Program-made: the position numbers and the translations under genes
Notes under the pieces: model-generated
Databases searched by the model: none
The model's input: the letters and a program-made list of their open reading frames with translations, nothing else
Told to the model about the DNA's origin: nothing
In this document: piece by piece, positions 1 to 11,087 of the stretch
Layout: each line of letters opens with the position of its first letter
How positions within the stretch are numbered: position 1 is the first letter of the stretch
Source of the DNA: Forficula auricularia
Taxonomy: Eukaryota; Arthropoda; Insecta; Dermaptera; Forficulidae
Length of the DNA: 64,000 nucleotides
NCBI GenBank assembly: GCA_024734495.1
Contig: JALMQS010000891.1
Span: 310,001 to 374,000, forward strand
Reading direction: 5' to 3'

Positions 1-1
1 G

Positions 2-385
2 GGCAAAAGACTAGAAATAGCTTTGAATGCATGCACCCGCTATGTCTTAAATCTAAAACCACGTAGCCATCTTTCGGACCAGGATAAAAAACTCATCTTA
101 AACACAGATCTTTCTAAATTTTACGCTTGGCGGTGTTGTGTGATTATTTATAAGCTATTAAATTCTGAAAAATTCATTTGCCCGTCTTACTTAGAAAATC
201 TATTTGTCGTCGGTCGCTCCACCAGGAAGACAACGCTAGTGCAGGTGCACTGTAAAACTAAACACTTCTTTCATTCCTTCAAATTGGCGGGTGCAAGGCT
301 TTGGAATGAACTTCCATCCAAATTTCATGCAAACCCGACTCTTGGTGCTCTCAGGTCTTCGTTCTTTATGGATCCCAATAACTGA
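2..385 (+). pseudogene. 3' end of a non-LTR retrotransposon ORF (Jockey/CR1-like)
   Basis: The frame is open from the window edge to TGA at 383-385 and has no plausible own start. Its C-terminal block (ALNACTRYVLNLK near the edge, then GARLWNELPSK about 25 residues before the stop) is typical of the region after the reverse transcriptase in Jockey/CR1-type LINEs. It is only a 5'-truncated tail with no catalytic domain in view. The 3'UTR ends in an A-rich tail near 555-615. Family level is by motif recognition only. Confidence 0.75.
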
Positions 386-615
386 TACTCCTTACTCTTA
401 TTTCCTTTATGTCTTCTAATCTTTCTCTACTTTTTTTTCTTCTTCCCCTCCAAAATTTGTGTATCTGTGAAATCTTTTGCCAACATTGTAAAATATTATT
501 GCTAAATTATGTATAAACACTAGGTGGGACCTAAGGTCCTATGTTTGTATACTTTGTGAAATAAATAAAATAAATAAATAAATAAAACAAGTACATAATA
601 AAAAAAAAAAAAAAA
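386..615 (+). repeat. LINE 3'UTR and A-rich tail
   Basis: Non-coding continuation of the preceding LINE, with an AATAAATAAA-rich stretch and a 15-nt A run at about 600-614 that marks its 3' end. Confidence 0.65.
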
Positions 616-919
616 CCTAGAAAATGTAGAGTAGTCCAGTCAAATTGTTCTCAAATGGGTCCCTATGGGGAAAGTTTTGGAGTAGTTCTAATTTGTTGCA
701 TATATGTGACCTTCTCAGAGAAAAGGGACCAAGTGTGTCAAAAAACGGGTTTGGACTTAAGAGGGGATTCTGGTACCTAAAAGGGTGTAGAATAAGGTGA
801 AATGAGTTAGATTTCTGATAAAAATTTATTTACCCCATAAAAACGTACAAAACGAACTTGGGAAAATCGATAAAAATGAGAAAAACATTAAAATTTTATT
901 ATTATTATTATTATTAATC

Positions 920-1415
920 AGTAGAGATTGTGGTGTTGGTGCAAGGTGAAACATCTTTAATAAAGATAAGAGTAAATAAATATTTTATTTAATATGGATT
1001 TACTATGAGTTAAGGATACTGGGTCACTTATTTCACATTAAAATTAAAAAATTAAAAGATATAAAAAAATTTTTCTTTTTCAATATATATATTTCGGGCT
1101 ATCAACCCATCTTCAGGAAGTACAGAAAGTAACTAATTCAACTTATTGAATAACAGGTTATATATATGTTTATTGAACAGAGGGAAAGAATATTTGAATT
1201 ATTTTAAAAGGACACTTTCCTGCTTGTGACATTTAGGTGTGTTTAGATAAAATAAGTTAGAAAGTTCATTGACTTGTGTCTCTAGGTTGGGAATGAATTT
1301 TTGGCTTAGATATTAATAGGTCAATTAATTTTAATGTGAAATAAGTGACCCAGTATCCTTAACTCATAGTAAATCCATATTAAATAAAATATTTATTTAC
1401 TCTTATCTTTATTAT
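920..1415. mobile_element. Hammerhead foldback element, family A (copy 1)
   Basis: The left arm starts AGTAGAGATTGTGGTGTTGG and carries GGTGAAACATC, then TTTCACATTAAAATTAAA, then an antisense hammerhead. The right arm (about 1325-1415) is the reverse complement of the arm body but is truncated before its terminal module and has lost its hammerhead. The middle (1140-1325) is unique to this subfamily and recurs at 38.74-38.93 kb. Confidence 0.8.
1082..1116 (-). ncRNA. Hammerhead ribozyme core, family A
   Basis: Read on the minus strand: CTGAAGA, stem II TGGGTTGATAGCCC, GAA, palindromic stem III (10 nt alternating AT), and T at position 17. The strand just 5' of the core (read back C,T,T) can pair with the start of the 3' strand in the best family copy (38976-39010), giving a two-part stem I. 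Core residues are all conserved. Confidence 0.75.
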
Positions 1416-1794
1416 TATTATTATTTATTATTATTTTTTACATTAAAATTTTCTAACTAACCATACCAAATCGCATCTCCCAACTGAAGGTGTGTTCAAA
1501 GTGATAATGCGTTATGAAACTTTAAATGCGTTTTTCTCAAAACTTCATTTTCACACACTAGGTCCCTTTTCTCGAAGAAGGTCACATATAAGTTTTTTGG
1601 AGAACTGAATCCAAATCTGAGGTCTCTCACCAAAATTTCGTGACGCAACATTGTAGAAAATTTTCATTTTTTTGGAGGTTTTTCGCTTATAACTCGGAAA
1701 CTATCAACTATTCGTAAATAACCTTCCTATTTAAAATAAAAGTTCATAAAATTTCCTATAAATTTCATTACTTGGTTTTTTTTAATGAAAATGA

Positions 1795-2530
1795 TGAGAG
1801 GAGTTACACCAAAAAGGTACAATCTCTAAAGGCCTGGGTTGGCCCCTCCGTCGTGAAAAGAAGAAGAAAGAATTTTATGGGCTGGATGGGGGTCGAAGGT
1901 ATCTGTGGATACGGGTCTTAAACAGCTGAAGGTTATAAGTCTCGGTGAAGACGGTGGCTGGGAGCGAGTTCCATTCTCTGGAGGTCATAGAGATAAAAGG
2001 AACTGGAACTCCCTCCCAGCCTCCATCTTTCCCAGCACTTATAATCTTCAAACCTTCAAAGCCGGAGTGCATAGACACCTACGTCTACACCCCCTCACTT
2101 AATCAACTTTCCCTTCTCTTCGGTAATGCAAGGGTCTTTCGAGATCCATAGGGCCTGCATCTTTACTGGTACACCCCTTCTTGCATTCGATTGCATTAAA
2201 AAAAAAAAAAAAGATTTGGCGAAAGCGCTTGTTCGATTTTTATCCAATTTGACAGCGAAGGGGTGCTGAGCGTTCGAAACCCGCGTGTTTCTCGTAAAGA
2301 GGGCTTTAGGGGGAATAATTGATTTCAGCTCGACTCAACAAACACCGTGATAGTATCTGTAGTACAGGGAAAGGACAGAAACGGTTCTTCGGCGAGCCAG
2401 GGAGTCGAGTGAGTTGGTTAGAGCCAGGTGTCCTATTAGTTTAATTGCTCGCTTCTGAATCGCATCCAGTGTTTCCGACCAAGCGTTCAGGCTCAAGCGC
2501 AAAATCCAAGTTTTGGATTGAAGCAAATTT
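1795..2530 (-). pseudogene. Jockey-like LINE C-terminal fragment, interrupted
   Basis: Minus-strand translation gives the same C-terminal block as the LINE ORF at 36608-37189 ([11 protein letters not shown] at 2425-2470; MTSREWNSLPA and HRYLRPP at 1885-1985). The 3'UTR match (GGCCTGGGTTGGCCCCTCC near 1835) fixes the end. The frame is split by a second, plus-strand LINE tail (1985-2213) inserted between the codons for AFAK and FISMTS. A dead copy. Confidence 0.75.
1985..2213 (+). pseudogene. 5'-truncated LINE tail inserted into another LINE
   Basis: Plus-strand codons give WNSLPASIFPSTYNL then a stop after HPLT near 2100, followed by a short 3'UTR and a run of 14 A at about 2199-2212. It lies exactly where the minus-strand LINE is interrupted; the uninterrupted version is at 36.96 kb. 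A short AAAAG-type duplication flanks it. This is a typical truncated target-primed insertion. Confidence 0.7.
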
Positions 2531-2952
2531 AATCTACATAGTTTAAAAATGTATAGAGTGGCCTTTGTCGAAAACGGGCTCCTCCATGGTCAAAATGGGA
2601 AAATATCGAAAAAAAGTGTGAGTTTTTGGGTGATATGGGGTCGAAAACTTGGATTTTGCACTTGAGCCCGAACGGTTGGTCGGAAAAAAACCTAAGTAAT
2701 GAAATTTGTAGGAAATTTTATTAACTTTCATTTTGAATAGGAGGGTTATTTAAAAAAAAAAAGTTGATAGTTTCCGAGTTATAAGCCAAAAATGGAAATT
2801 TTCACCTTTTTTTGCATTTTCTACAATGTTGCGTCACGAAATTTTGGTGGGAGACCTCAGATTTGGATTCAGCGCCCCAAAAAACATATATGCAAAAAAT
2901 CAGAACTACCCCAAAACGTTCCTGATAAAAACACAATTTGACTGGTCTAGAG

Positions 2953-3165
2953 CAGGGGTCGGCAACCTTTTGAGACGGAAAAGCCAAAAGTTACAATTTA
3001 CAAAATTTCCCAGGTTTTAAAGAGCCACTAACATATTTAATTAAATATTATGGTATTTGGTTAGGATTAGATACATATAAATTTGATTTTGGATTTAAAA
3101 TAAAGCCGCATCTTCACATTGAAATAGCCGCAAGTGGTTCGCGAGCCACGGGTTGCCGACCCCTG
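2953..3165. mobile_element. hAT-type MITE with 8-bp target duplication
   Basis: The termini are CAGGGGTCGGCAACC and GGTTGCCGACCCCTG, perfect inverted repeats. They are flanked by a perfect 8-bp direct repeat GTCTAGAG at 2945-2952 and 3166-3173. The length of 213 bp excludes a transposase. The TIR form and 8-bp duplication are those of the hAT superfamily. Confidence 0.92.
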
Positions 3166-3173
3166 GTCTAGAG

Positions 3174-3880
3174 GAATTAGGTCTAAAAAGTTTTGTTACG
3201 AATCCTCAGCTCTTTGCCTTATTTAGAGAGCCGGATTAATTAAAAAAGAACTACATGGAATGACGATATTACAATTAAATATCCGCCTGGAGAATGCAGT
3301 TTATATGTTATTAGACAGAGCTGGTTGTCTAAATACAGGCGCTACCATAAAGTGCTGCTCTCTTGTGAGTTTTTTGAAACTTCCTAGTCTAAATCACTGG
3401 TTCTTAATACAAACTTTGCTTTGCTGTTTCACGGAATAAGACCGGGTGGAGAATCTTATATGAAGTTAATAAATGAATACTAAATATATAAAAAAATTTA
3501 TATATAATATATTTTTTAGTTATTTTCGTTTAAAAATTTTAGCTTGGCGCCATATCGAAACGGTTAATTGGATTAAATTGATATTTTTTCAAACTAGGTC
3601 CTTGCATTGATGAGTTCCCTGCAAAATTTAAATTCAATCGGTCAACCCATTCCAGAGATATAAATTATTTAGTAAAACAAATATGGTAGATAGCTGGTAA
3701 AAACAAGCGTTTCCGGACAAATGTTTGACCCATATTAACTCCGAGAATTACAGATACATCCTGTAGGTATATGATTATTTATTTGCATCAAGCAGAGGGC
3801 TCCCTTTGATTAAAAAACATGTCTACTACTTTTCAATTTTAAACCAAATACACATAAAATAAACTGCAACGGATCGTTGC
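3174..3880. other. Intergenic, no gene seen
   Basis: AT-rich DNA without a usable ORF, splice-flanked coding exon or recognisable repeat end. I see nothing to annotate. Confidence 0.5.
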
Positions 3881-4090
3881 TAAACTTAATCCAAATTCAT
3901 TTGAAATATTAATATGTTTTCCTGGATTGATGTGATATATTAATTATTTATCCTTTAACAATTAAAAATAATATGTTTATTCCTTTATTATTAATCAGAT
4001 ATCACTTGCAATTTGCAGTTCATGTTGACTTTAATTCAAAAATAATGATCGATTCTCATTTAATAGTCGAGGAATAACCATTCTACATTG

Positions 4091-4345
4091 ATAAAGATTA
4101 GACTAAATAAATATTTTATTTAATATGGATTTACTATGAGTTAAGGATACTGGGTCACTTATTTCACATTAAAATTAAAAAATTAAAAGATATAATTTTT
4201 TTTCTTTTTCAATATATATTTCAGGCTATCAACCCATCTTCAGGAAATACAGAAAGTTACTTTCTATATTAAATAAAATATTTATTTACTCTTATCTTTT
4301 ATTAAAGATGTTTCACCTTGCACCAACACCACAATCTCTACTGAT
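4091..4345. mobile_element. Hammerhead foldback element, family A (copy 2), 12-bp TSD
   Basis: Flanked by CATTCTACATTG at 4079-4090 and 4346-4357. The right end is complete (ACCAACACCACAATCTCTAC then TGATC), while the left arm starts internally at ATAAAGATTAG. One-sided truncation with a 12-bp duplication points to target-primed reverse transcription. It sits inside a minisatellite unit whose intact sequence is seen near 58645. Confidence 0.85.
4211..4243 (-). ncRNA. Hammerhead ribozyme core, family A
   Basis: Minus strand CTGAAGA, GGGTTGATAGCC, GAAA, 8-nt AT palindrome, T17. One closing pair of stem II is lost (CCT before GAAA instead of CCC), so activity may be reduced. Confidence 0.6.
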
Positions 4346-4680
4346 CATTCTACATTGGATTTTTGACATTTCGGTTATTATTAGTAATCATTGGTGAAGA
4401 CATGGAGGAATCGACTTAAAATCAAAAATAGCAATCGATTCTTATCTAATACTTGAGGAATAACAATTCTACATTAGATTTTTGACCCTTCGATTATTAT
4501 TGGTAACCATTGCTGAAGACATGGAGGAATCGACTTAAAATCAAAAATAACGATCGATTCTTATCTAATACTAGAGGAATAACCTTATTGCATTACATTT
4601 TTGATGTTTTGACTATTAATGGCAACCTCTACTGAAAACGTGGAAGAATCGACTTAAAATCAAAAAGACTATATTCTTTT

Positions 4681-5425
4681 TAACCGACTTCAAAAAAGGA
4701 GGAGGTTCTCTATTCGATTGAATTTTTTTTTTTTTTTTTTTTTGTGCCTATGTTACCTCATATCTCCGCTAATTGTCAACCGATTTTGAAAAATTTTTTT
4801 GCATTGGGTCCAGTCTAGCTTCCAATTGGTCCCATTTTTTTTTCGATTTTTTTTCATAGGTATTAGACCTTTTTTATTAGGTTTGTTTAGGTTTGTTTAG
4901 ACCTAACCTCTTTGTTTATGAACCGATTTCGATGGTTCTTTTTTTATCCGAAAGGGGGTGTCTTAGGGATGGTGTCATATTAATTTGGTCAAGTTCTGAT
5001 GATATAATCACTATTAATAACATCACTAAAAAGAGAAAAATAAAAATTTTTAAGAAAAAAATAAAAACCGACTTCAAAAATTAAGTGCAACAAATATAAA
5101 AATACACTAAAAGGTATAAAATAATTATTATCTTATTTAGTTACAACTAAACGACGAAATATTAACACGAAATTACTTTTTGAAGTTGGTGCCAAACATA
5201 TACCTTTTATGAATCGCACTCGACTGATCTTACTTAGTACGTTTGGCGGGTACGCTCGCTTATAGGTATAGTTTGTTTGGCACCGACTTTAAAAAGTAAT
5301 TTCGTGTTAATATTTCGTCGTTTAGTTGTAACTAAATAAGATAATAATTATTTTATACCTTTTAGTGTATTTTTATATTTGTTGCACTTAATTTTTGAAG
5401 TCGGTTTTTATTTTTTTCTTAAAAA
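4681..5425. repeat. ACCGACTTCAAAA-type arthropod repeat with palindromic end
   Basis: Begins TAACCGACTTCAAAAAAGG (a motif common in insect genomes) and ends in a palindrome whose arms (about 5050-5220 and 5265-5425) contain AACTAAACGACGAAATATTA and its complement. The same element lies in the opposite orientation at 9616-10370. No ORF. The class is uncertain; a non-autonomous DNA element is my guess. Confidence 0.7.
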
Positions 5426-5661
5426 TTTTTATGGCAAACAACTCAAGTTTGAGTTACTTCGCATTGGATAAAGTAAAAAGAGTTACCTATCTAAACCAAA
5501 TGTTTCAAATGTTTTAACTTCATCATCAGTCTTTTTAATTAGAAATATTTGATTTGTTATTTCTCATGGGTTCAAATACCGGATTGGATTTAGATAAATT
5601 CTATCGTTTTGTCTTAATACACTGTTTAAAATTAATAATTTCCTCTAATTTTTTTTTTCAG

Positions 5662-5832
5662 GAATTGCTTCTGGATTTTGCCCAAAGACTGCGTGCAGAA
5701 CGGATGCCCAGTTATATCAGTGTATATCAGCCAGCTAATTCTGGAATTGACTTTAACGAAGACAAGCCGGATCCACCTCCGAGGAAATATCGTTTGCCTT
5801 CCACGCCCACAACAGCGATGCCTCTGGTGTAA
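5662..5832 (+). CDS. Terminal coding exon of an unidentified gene
   Basis: A strong acceptor (poly-T then CAG at 5659-5661) opens a phase-0 exon of 56 codons ending in TAA at 5830-5832. The peptide starts ELLLDFAQRLRAER and continues through SYISVYQPANSG and a proline-rich stretch (PDPPPRKY) to TAMPLV. A helical, charged first part and a disordered Pro/Thr tail suggest a soluble protein C-terminus. I do not recognise the family. Two poly(A) signals follow within 70 bp. No upstream exon was found; it must lie beyond several insertions or left of the window. Confidence 0.65.
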   Translation, partial: ELLLDFAQRLRAERMPSYISVYQPANSGIDFNEDKPDPPPRKYRLPSTPTTAMPLV

Positions 5833-5862
5833 AAAAACCCTTGAAACTAAGAACATTACAAG

Positions 5863-5901
5863 AATAAAGATAATGAGAAATTGCAGTTTTTTTATAATAA
5901 A
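5863..5901 (+). promoter_or_regulatory. Poly(A) signals of the exon ending at 5832
   Basis: AATAAA at 5863-5868 and again at 5896-5901, followed by a T-rich stretch near 5930. The spacing after the stop fits a short 3'UTR. Confidence 0.6.
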
Positions 5902-6111
5902 ACGTGTTATTTACTTCGAGTTACATTTTGTTTTGACTTTATTGTGACTTCAAGCCCTGAAAATTGAGGAAAAACTGAAACGTTTTTAAGATTCGGTATG
6001 CTGTTTGAAGTGAATTAATAATTTTAAATGATAAAAATCTAAATCTGATATTCATTTCGATTTAATATTTTATTCATAAAATAAAAGAAATTAAGAAATT
6101 AATCTCTATTA

Positions 6112-6725
6112 GGGCCAATTGTGTGTCGGTTGGTCGGTCGCCAAACTTTTTGACCTCACGGACCAGTTAATTCATAATTTAAATCCCGCGGACCACTAAT
6201 AGGATTTTTTAAGTGTTAAATATATTTATAAAAAAAAATTGTGATCAAAGAACACATAAAATGTACCTAGTTAATAAAATGAAACTATTAATAGTAACCA
6301 AGTTATGAAAGCTTTATTAATAAACCATAATAAAATAAACAAAATAAACACAAATTGTACAAACAAAAAGTTTTTATAACTTGTCACGTATTGTTATGAA
6401 TTGAATCATGTTTTAATGCATCTTAAAACATAACTTAACATGATGAGTAAGTATATTCCACATTTTTCTGCGGACCAGCGAAATTTTCTCGCGGACCACT
6501 AGTGGTCCGCGGACCACCACTTTGGCAACCGCTGGGTTGGTAAAGTCTTTGTAAAAGTTGACAAAGGGTAAAACCTTAGAATTCATCTTGTGTCCGGCGG
6601 GATGGCTAAACAGATGAAAGTGCGTATCATCATATTGCCCATCCGGCCGGGCACAATGTGAATTCTAGGGTTTTACCCTTTGTCAACTTTTACAAAGACT
6701 TTACCAACCGACATACAACTGGCAC
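6112..6725. mobile_element. GGGCCRGTTGTATGTCG MITE (copy 1), interrupted
   Basis: The termini GGGCCAATTGTGTGTCGGTTGG and the complementary end near 6700-6725 frame a foldback with arms containing GTAAAACCTTAGAATTCA (6570 and 6660). Other copies lie at 8681, 13700, 23041, 62099 and 62670. TTA flanks most copies, suggesting a PIF/Harbinger-like MITE. A hAT element is inserted in the left TIR. Confidence 0.75.
6135..6534. mobile_element. hAT-type non-autonomous element nested in a MITE
   Basis: About 400 bp flanked by GGTTGGT at 6128-6134 and 6535-6541. The right end reads TTTGGCAACCGCTG, and the left CGGTCGCCAAAC is its imperfect complement. GTGGTCCGCGGACCAC near the end is typical of hAT MITEs. 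No transposase. Confidence 0.8.
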
Positions 6726-6920
6726 TTAGTCTGAAAGAGACTTGGATTCTAAAGGAAGTGAGATCATTCTATTCTAAGGAAAGATCGATCACCAGCAGAG
6801 TCATAAAATAATAAAAAAAGTAAAAACTTATTTACCTTAGAGACGTTTCTTAGGAGTAATTAATAATAAACTTAAATATAAAATATATTGTTCAATTATG
6901 CCTATATATTATAAATATTG

Positions 6921-7685
6921 TTTTTAAGGAATTTGGTGTTGGTACTTGGTGAAACATTTTTTTAAAATTATTAGATAAAAATACTTGGTAGGTTTCACAT
7001 TAAGATATAAAAAAATAAAACGAATTTATTTTTGGAGAATCTTTAATCTCGATATATATATTTCGGGTGACTAACCCATCTTCAGGAGAAACAGAAAGTA
7101 ACTGACCTGGATAAGTCGAAATTGAATACAAGTCAATGGTAAAATTTATTTTTTTAAGATAACCAAAGGGTAAATATTTAAAATTAGTGGAGGGAGAAAA
7201 GGTAGAAAGTCTACTTTTGTTTAATTTTGAATGACCTTTTGAGAAATGAGGATTTCGAATTTGAATACAACTCAATGGTAAAATTTATTTTTAAGATAAT
7301 AAAAGGGTAAATATTTAAAATTAGTGGAGGGAGAAGTCTATTTTGTTTAATTTTGAATAGTCTTCTGAGAAATGAGAATTTACACACAAAACAAATTTGC
7401 AAATATTTAAAGATTGTAAATGATTGTACTTTTTTTAACTTCTAATTGATTATTTAGTATATTCGTTTTATTTGAGAGAGCTAATTTTATTTCCGTTGAC
7501 TCTAAAAAATCTAAACGTAAGCCCTTTCTTTCGAAATGTAACGGAACTAGGTGGCTAATAGAAGAGGTGTGTTTATTCAAATGTAGATGATTGGCGAAGG
7601 AAGAAGTTGATTCTCCAAAAATAAATTCGTTTTATTTTTTATATCTTAATGTGAAACCTACCAAGTATTTTAATCCAATAATTTT
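6921..7685. mobile_element. Hammerhead foldback element, family C (copy 1), 13-bp TSD
   Basis: Flanked by ATTATAAATATTG at 6908-6920 and 7686-7698. The left terminal module is complete (TTTTTAAGGAATTTGGTGTTGG ... GGTGAAACAT ... GGTTTCACATTAAG), while the right arm stops short, so only one end is full length. The inner part (7120-7400) carries two diverged repeats of an ACCTTT/TTGAATACAA segment. One hammerhead remains, on the minus strand. Confidence 0.85.
7037..7098 (-). ncRNA. Hammerhead ribozyme, family C, with full stem I
   Basis: The core is 7051-7085: CTGAAGA, GGG(T/G)-paired stem II, GAA, ten-nt AT palindrome, C17. Stem I can be drawn as GAGA/TCTC next to the core, an internal loop, then AAAGA/TCTTT. 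The two-segment stem I with an internal loop is what natural type I hammerheads use for tertiary contacts. Confidence 0.85.
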
Positions 7686-8074
7686 ATTATAAATATTGCT
7701 TGAAAATCTCAAAAATGATGTTTTCTGAATTTTTGAACCATAAGTTCGAAAGCTAATAAGTCCAAAATCTAATCACTTCTCCAAATTGGAAATATTTTAG
7801 CACAAGAGCGAACTTTCTACGACTTTTTGCTCTTGTGTAGCTGAATCCAGACATATAGACAGAAAAAAAATCATGATTGAAATGATTTTTTTCCACGTTC
7901 CCGACAATTTTAATTAATCACAGTGAGCAGAAAAACAATTGAAAATGTGTGCTTGAATTCAATATTAGGCTCGGCCAGCATTCAGGACAATAGATATTGA
8001 TTAATAAAGTAAAGGGTGTGTATTTTCACAGTGAATGAAATAAAACTCAAAGAGGTTTATACAAACTCAATATA

Positions 8075-8258
8075 GATAAGAGTAAATAAATATTTTATTT
8101 AATATGAATTTACTATGAGTTAAGGATACTAGGTCACTTTTAATGTGAAATAAGTGACCTAGTATCCTTAACTCATAGTAAATTCATATTAAATAAAATA
8201 TTTATTTACTCTTATCTTTATTAAAGATGTTTCACCTTGCACCAACACCACAATCTCT
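8075..8258. mobile_element. Family A foldback element without ribozyme, nested in family D
   Basis: A near-perfect palindrome (GATAAGAGTAAATAAATATT ... ACTCTTATC) with the complete right terminal module CACCAACACCACAATCTCTAC. It is flanked by a 12-14 bp duplication, (AC)AAACTCAATATA, at about 8061-8074 and 8259-8272. Left end truncated and both hammerheads deleted. Confidence 0.8.
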
Positions 8259-8333
8259 ACAAACTCAATATATTTCGGATTATTGGTCCATCATCGGGGG
8301 TTTACAGGTTAACCAGTTTTAACCTGTAAACTG

Positions 8334-8364
8334 CTGATGATGGACTAATAATCCGAAATATATT
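8334..8364 (+). ncRNA. Hammerhead ribozyme core, family D
   Basis: CTGATGA, stem II TGGACTAATAATCC (GGA/TCC), GAA, ATATAT palindrome, T17. Stem I pairs AAACT with AGTTT after a G-G mismatch at the junction. Confidence 0.7.
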
Positions 8365-8680
8365 GAGTTTGTATAAACCTCTTTGAGTTTTATTTCATTC
8401 ACTGTGAAACTACACACCCTTTACTTTATTAATTAATATCATGTTTCACCTAAAACCTACACCACTTTCCCTAAGTAAAATAGATATTATATGAACAAAA
8501 GATGAAATTATGAGTTGTATTTATTTATTTTGTTTGTAAAAAATTAAAAAAGTTGTAAAGTATTCTAAAATAATAATAATAATGCGTGGTCACTTTCTTA
8601 CACTTTAGTAAAAACTTATTGAATTTCACATTTCTTTCTTTCATGATCTACCTAAAACATTGGTAAAACACACAGAGTTA

Positions 8681-8873
8681 GGGCCGGTAGAAATGCAGTG
8701 CAAATGTTGTATCACTAACTCATGGGTAGTTGGTAAATGGAGGGGTTGGGATAGCCAATCAGATGACAGGAACTTTCAGTGCCTATCATCTGATTGGCCA
8801 TCCCAGTCTCTCCATTTACCATCTACCCATGGTTAGTGGTAAAAAGCATTTACTTTGCAACATACAACCGGCC
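8681..8873. mobile_element. GGGCCRGTTGTATGTCG MITE (copy 2)
   Basis: A foldback with ends GGGCCGGTAG and CAACCGGCCC, arms TTGGGATAGCCAATCAGATG / CATCTGATTGGCCATCCCAG, flanked by TTA. It has no coding capacity. Confidence 0.8.
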
Positions 8874-8889
8874 CTTAGAGAAAAGAAAT

Positions 8890-9610
8890 ATACTAATTAT
8901 TTAGACACCGGGGACCTAGAAACATAATGATCTGTAAAACTCTCGATTTTATAGTTTAAAAATCGGGCTAATGTATAATTTTAATATGGTAAAATCATGC
9001 ATAACTTGATTTTATAATCTATTTTTATATTATTTTTATGAACATTATAATTTCTGTTGTGAATGTGTTGACTTAGATAATAATTATTATTTGTATTTGA
9101 TTGGTGTATATTTTTATAAAAATAAATAAATATCTTATTAATATCTTGTTTTTGCTATATGAGTTATGGTTTTTAATAAAATTTTAATAAGAAAATCACA
9201 AGAATGTGTCATTTATTAGATCTATTGGACACCCTCTTGTGATTTTCTTAGAAAAATTTAAATCTATTTCTATAGCCCACTTGAATTGTCTCATAAAAAA
9301 TGTTATCTTATTTTCAATTGTTTCTGAGGTTTTTCGCTCTTTGGTCTTTCTTTAGAGCAGACGTCAGCACCCGCGGGTTATTGAGTGACCCATTTGTGAT
9401 AGTTTTAAGAGACCCTTTTGAAAAAAAAAATACCTGTAATTTTCCAGTAGGTATTTAGAAATCAATAATTCTATTAGGATTTATATTTATATATTGATTT
9501 ACAAAAAAGTATAATATACTGGAAAACAAAAGAAATTTTTAAAGAGTTTTCTCACCAGCCACAATCACGCTAATTCTGCCAGCTTCTTAGCATTGGTACT
9601 AATCTATATA
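8890..9610. other. Intergenic; remnant hAT-like end only
   Basis: AT-rich. At 9355-9440 GAGCAGACGTCAGCACCCGC resembles a decayed hAT MITE terminus; no partner end was found. Two GATTTTCTTA/TAAGAAAATC segments near 9190 and 9245 form a weak inverted repeat. No gene. Confidence 0.4.
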
Positions 9611-9615
9611 ATAAT

Positions 9616-10370
9616 AAAAATTTAAGAAAAAAATAAAAACCGACTTCAAAAAATTAAATGCAACAAATAAAATACACTAAAAGGTATAAAATAATTATTA
9701 TCTTATTTAGTTACAACTAAACGACGAAATATTAACACGAAATTACTTTTTGAAGTCGGTGCCAAACAAACTATACCTATAAGCGAGCGTACCCGCCAAA
9801 CGTACTAAGTAAGATCCGTCGAGTGCGATTCATAAAAGGTATATGTTTGGCACCGACTTCAAAAAGTAATTTCGTGTTAATATTTCGTCGTTTAGTTGTA
9901 ACTAAATAAGATAATAATTATTTTATACCTTTTAGTGTATTTTATTTGTTGCATTTAATTTTTGAAGTCGGTTTTTATTTTTCTTAAAATTTTTTATTTT
10001 TCTCTTTTAGTGATGTTATTAATAGTGATCATATCATCAGAACTTGACCAAATTAATATGACACCATCCCTAAGACACCCCTTTCGGATAAAAAAAGAAC
10101 CATCGAAATCGGTTCATAAACAAAGAGGTTAGGTCTAAAACAACGACCTAATAAAAAAGGTCTAATACCTATGAAAAAAAATCGAAAAAAAATGGGACCA
10201 ATCGGAAGCTAGACTGGACCCAATGCAAAAAAATTTTCAAAATCGGTTTGACAATTGGCGGAGATATGAGGTAACATAGCCACAAAAAAAAAAATAAATA
10301 AAAAAATAAAAAAATAAAAATTCAGTCGAATAGAGAACCTCCTCCTTTTTTGAAGTCGGTTAAAAATGAA
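9616..10370. repeat. ACCGACTTCAAAA-type repeat, opposite orientation
   Basis: Reverse-oriented copy of 4681-5425: the palindrome comes first (9620-9975) and TGAAGTCGGTTAAAA ends it at about 10350-10366. The two copies sit either side of the 5662-5832 exon. Confidence 0.75.
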
Positions 10371-11087
10371 TTTCTGTTTCTTCGTAAGCGCAGATCTCTT
10401 AAATGCCTGGACCGATTTGGCTAATTTTTTTTTAAATGTTCGTAATAGTGCAATTCAGGTTAATACGTAAAAAAAATTGGAAAAGTTGCCAGGAAAATTG
10501 GAAAATTCAGGAAAAACTAAAAAAAAATTCAGGTTAGCCAACATAGCTTGCCAAACAATAAAAGAACTAAACTAGCAAAAAAAACAAGTGTTGGCGGCCC
10601 TGTTTGTAAGATTTTTGAGTGTCATTCATTCTCAATAGTTCTAACCACATTATCGTTGAAGAAGAATTTAATACTGCATTTTTACAAAAGTATTTATTTA
10701 GTAACATTTTTATTGTATAGATTATTTTATTTTATTTGATTTTCTCAAATTCTAAATATTTATTTTTTCCAAATAATAAATACAATATGATAATTATTTT
10801 GTCAAAGTTTTTTTATGAGAAAAAAAAATTAAAAATGGTAATCATCGAGAAATTTTCGTTTTTTGCGAAAAAACTAATTGAAGATAGGTTTGAAAAAGGT
10901 TTATCTATTTTTTTAAAGTACATTTAAATTGTAGTTAATAGAATCTTAAATTATATCTATTTAAGACTTATAATAAAACAATTATATTTATTCTCTGTAA
11001 CTAATAAAACATCAATAAAGCAGCCACGTGGGGGTCCAAGGGGCGAAGCCTTGGCTATCAAAAGGCCCGCCAAAGGCATAATTATTG
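10371..11087. other. AT-rich stretch, no gene
   Basis: Low-complexity A/T DNA. The short ORFs are frame noise with Lys/Phe/Ile-rich translations. Nothing recognisable. Confidence 0.5.

Larger units (their letters stand above)
640..2950. repeat. Large decayed inverted repeat with nested insertions
   Basis: Sequence at about 1590-1785 reappears as its reverse complement at about 2690-2890, including the shared stretch ATAACTCGGAAACTATCAAC near 1690. A further match joins about 690-745 to 1555-1590. The centre is filled by LINE fragments and a foldback element, so this reads as an old foldback element opened by later insertions. No coding sequence of its own is seen. Confidence 0.6.
3881..4672 (+). 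repeat. Repeat element with about 118-bp minisatellite core
   Basis: A leader (3881-4030) is followed by repeated units of about 117-118 bp built around GAGGAATCGACTTAAAATCA, AATCGATTCTTATCTAATAC and GAGGAATAAC. At least four units are recognisable, the first split by a family A foldback insertion. The whole element, leader included, occurs inverted at 58340-58890. Confidence 0.8.
7999..8478. mobile_element. Hammerhead foldback element, family D, 10-bp TSD
   Basis: AATAGATATT flanks it at 7989-7998 and 8479-8488. The right end is complete (ATGTTTCACCTAAAACCTAC, then ACCACTTTCCCTAAG), the left truncated. The arms share TTTCACAGTGAATGAAATAA and its complement. The left hammerhead is damaged (CCGATGA at 8291-8297); the right is intact. 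A family A element is inserted into the left arm. Confidence 0.85.

Noticed and set aside
6600..6670. Possible promoter hairpin near 6600
   Set aside because: It is the inner stem of the GGGCC MITE.
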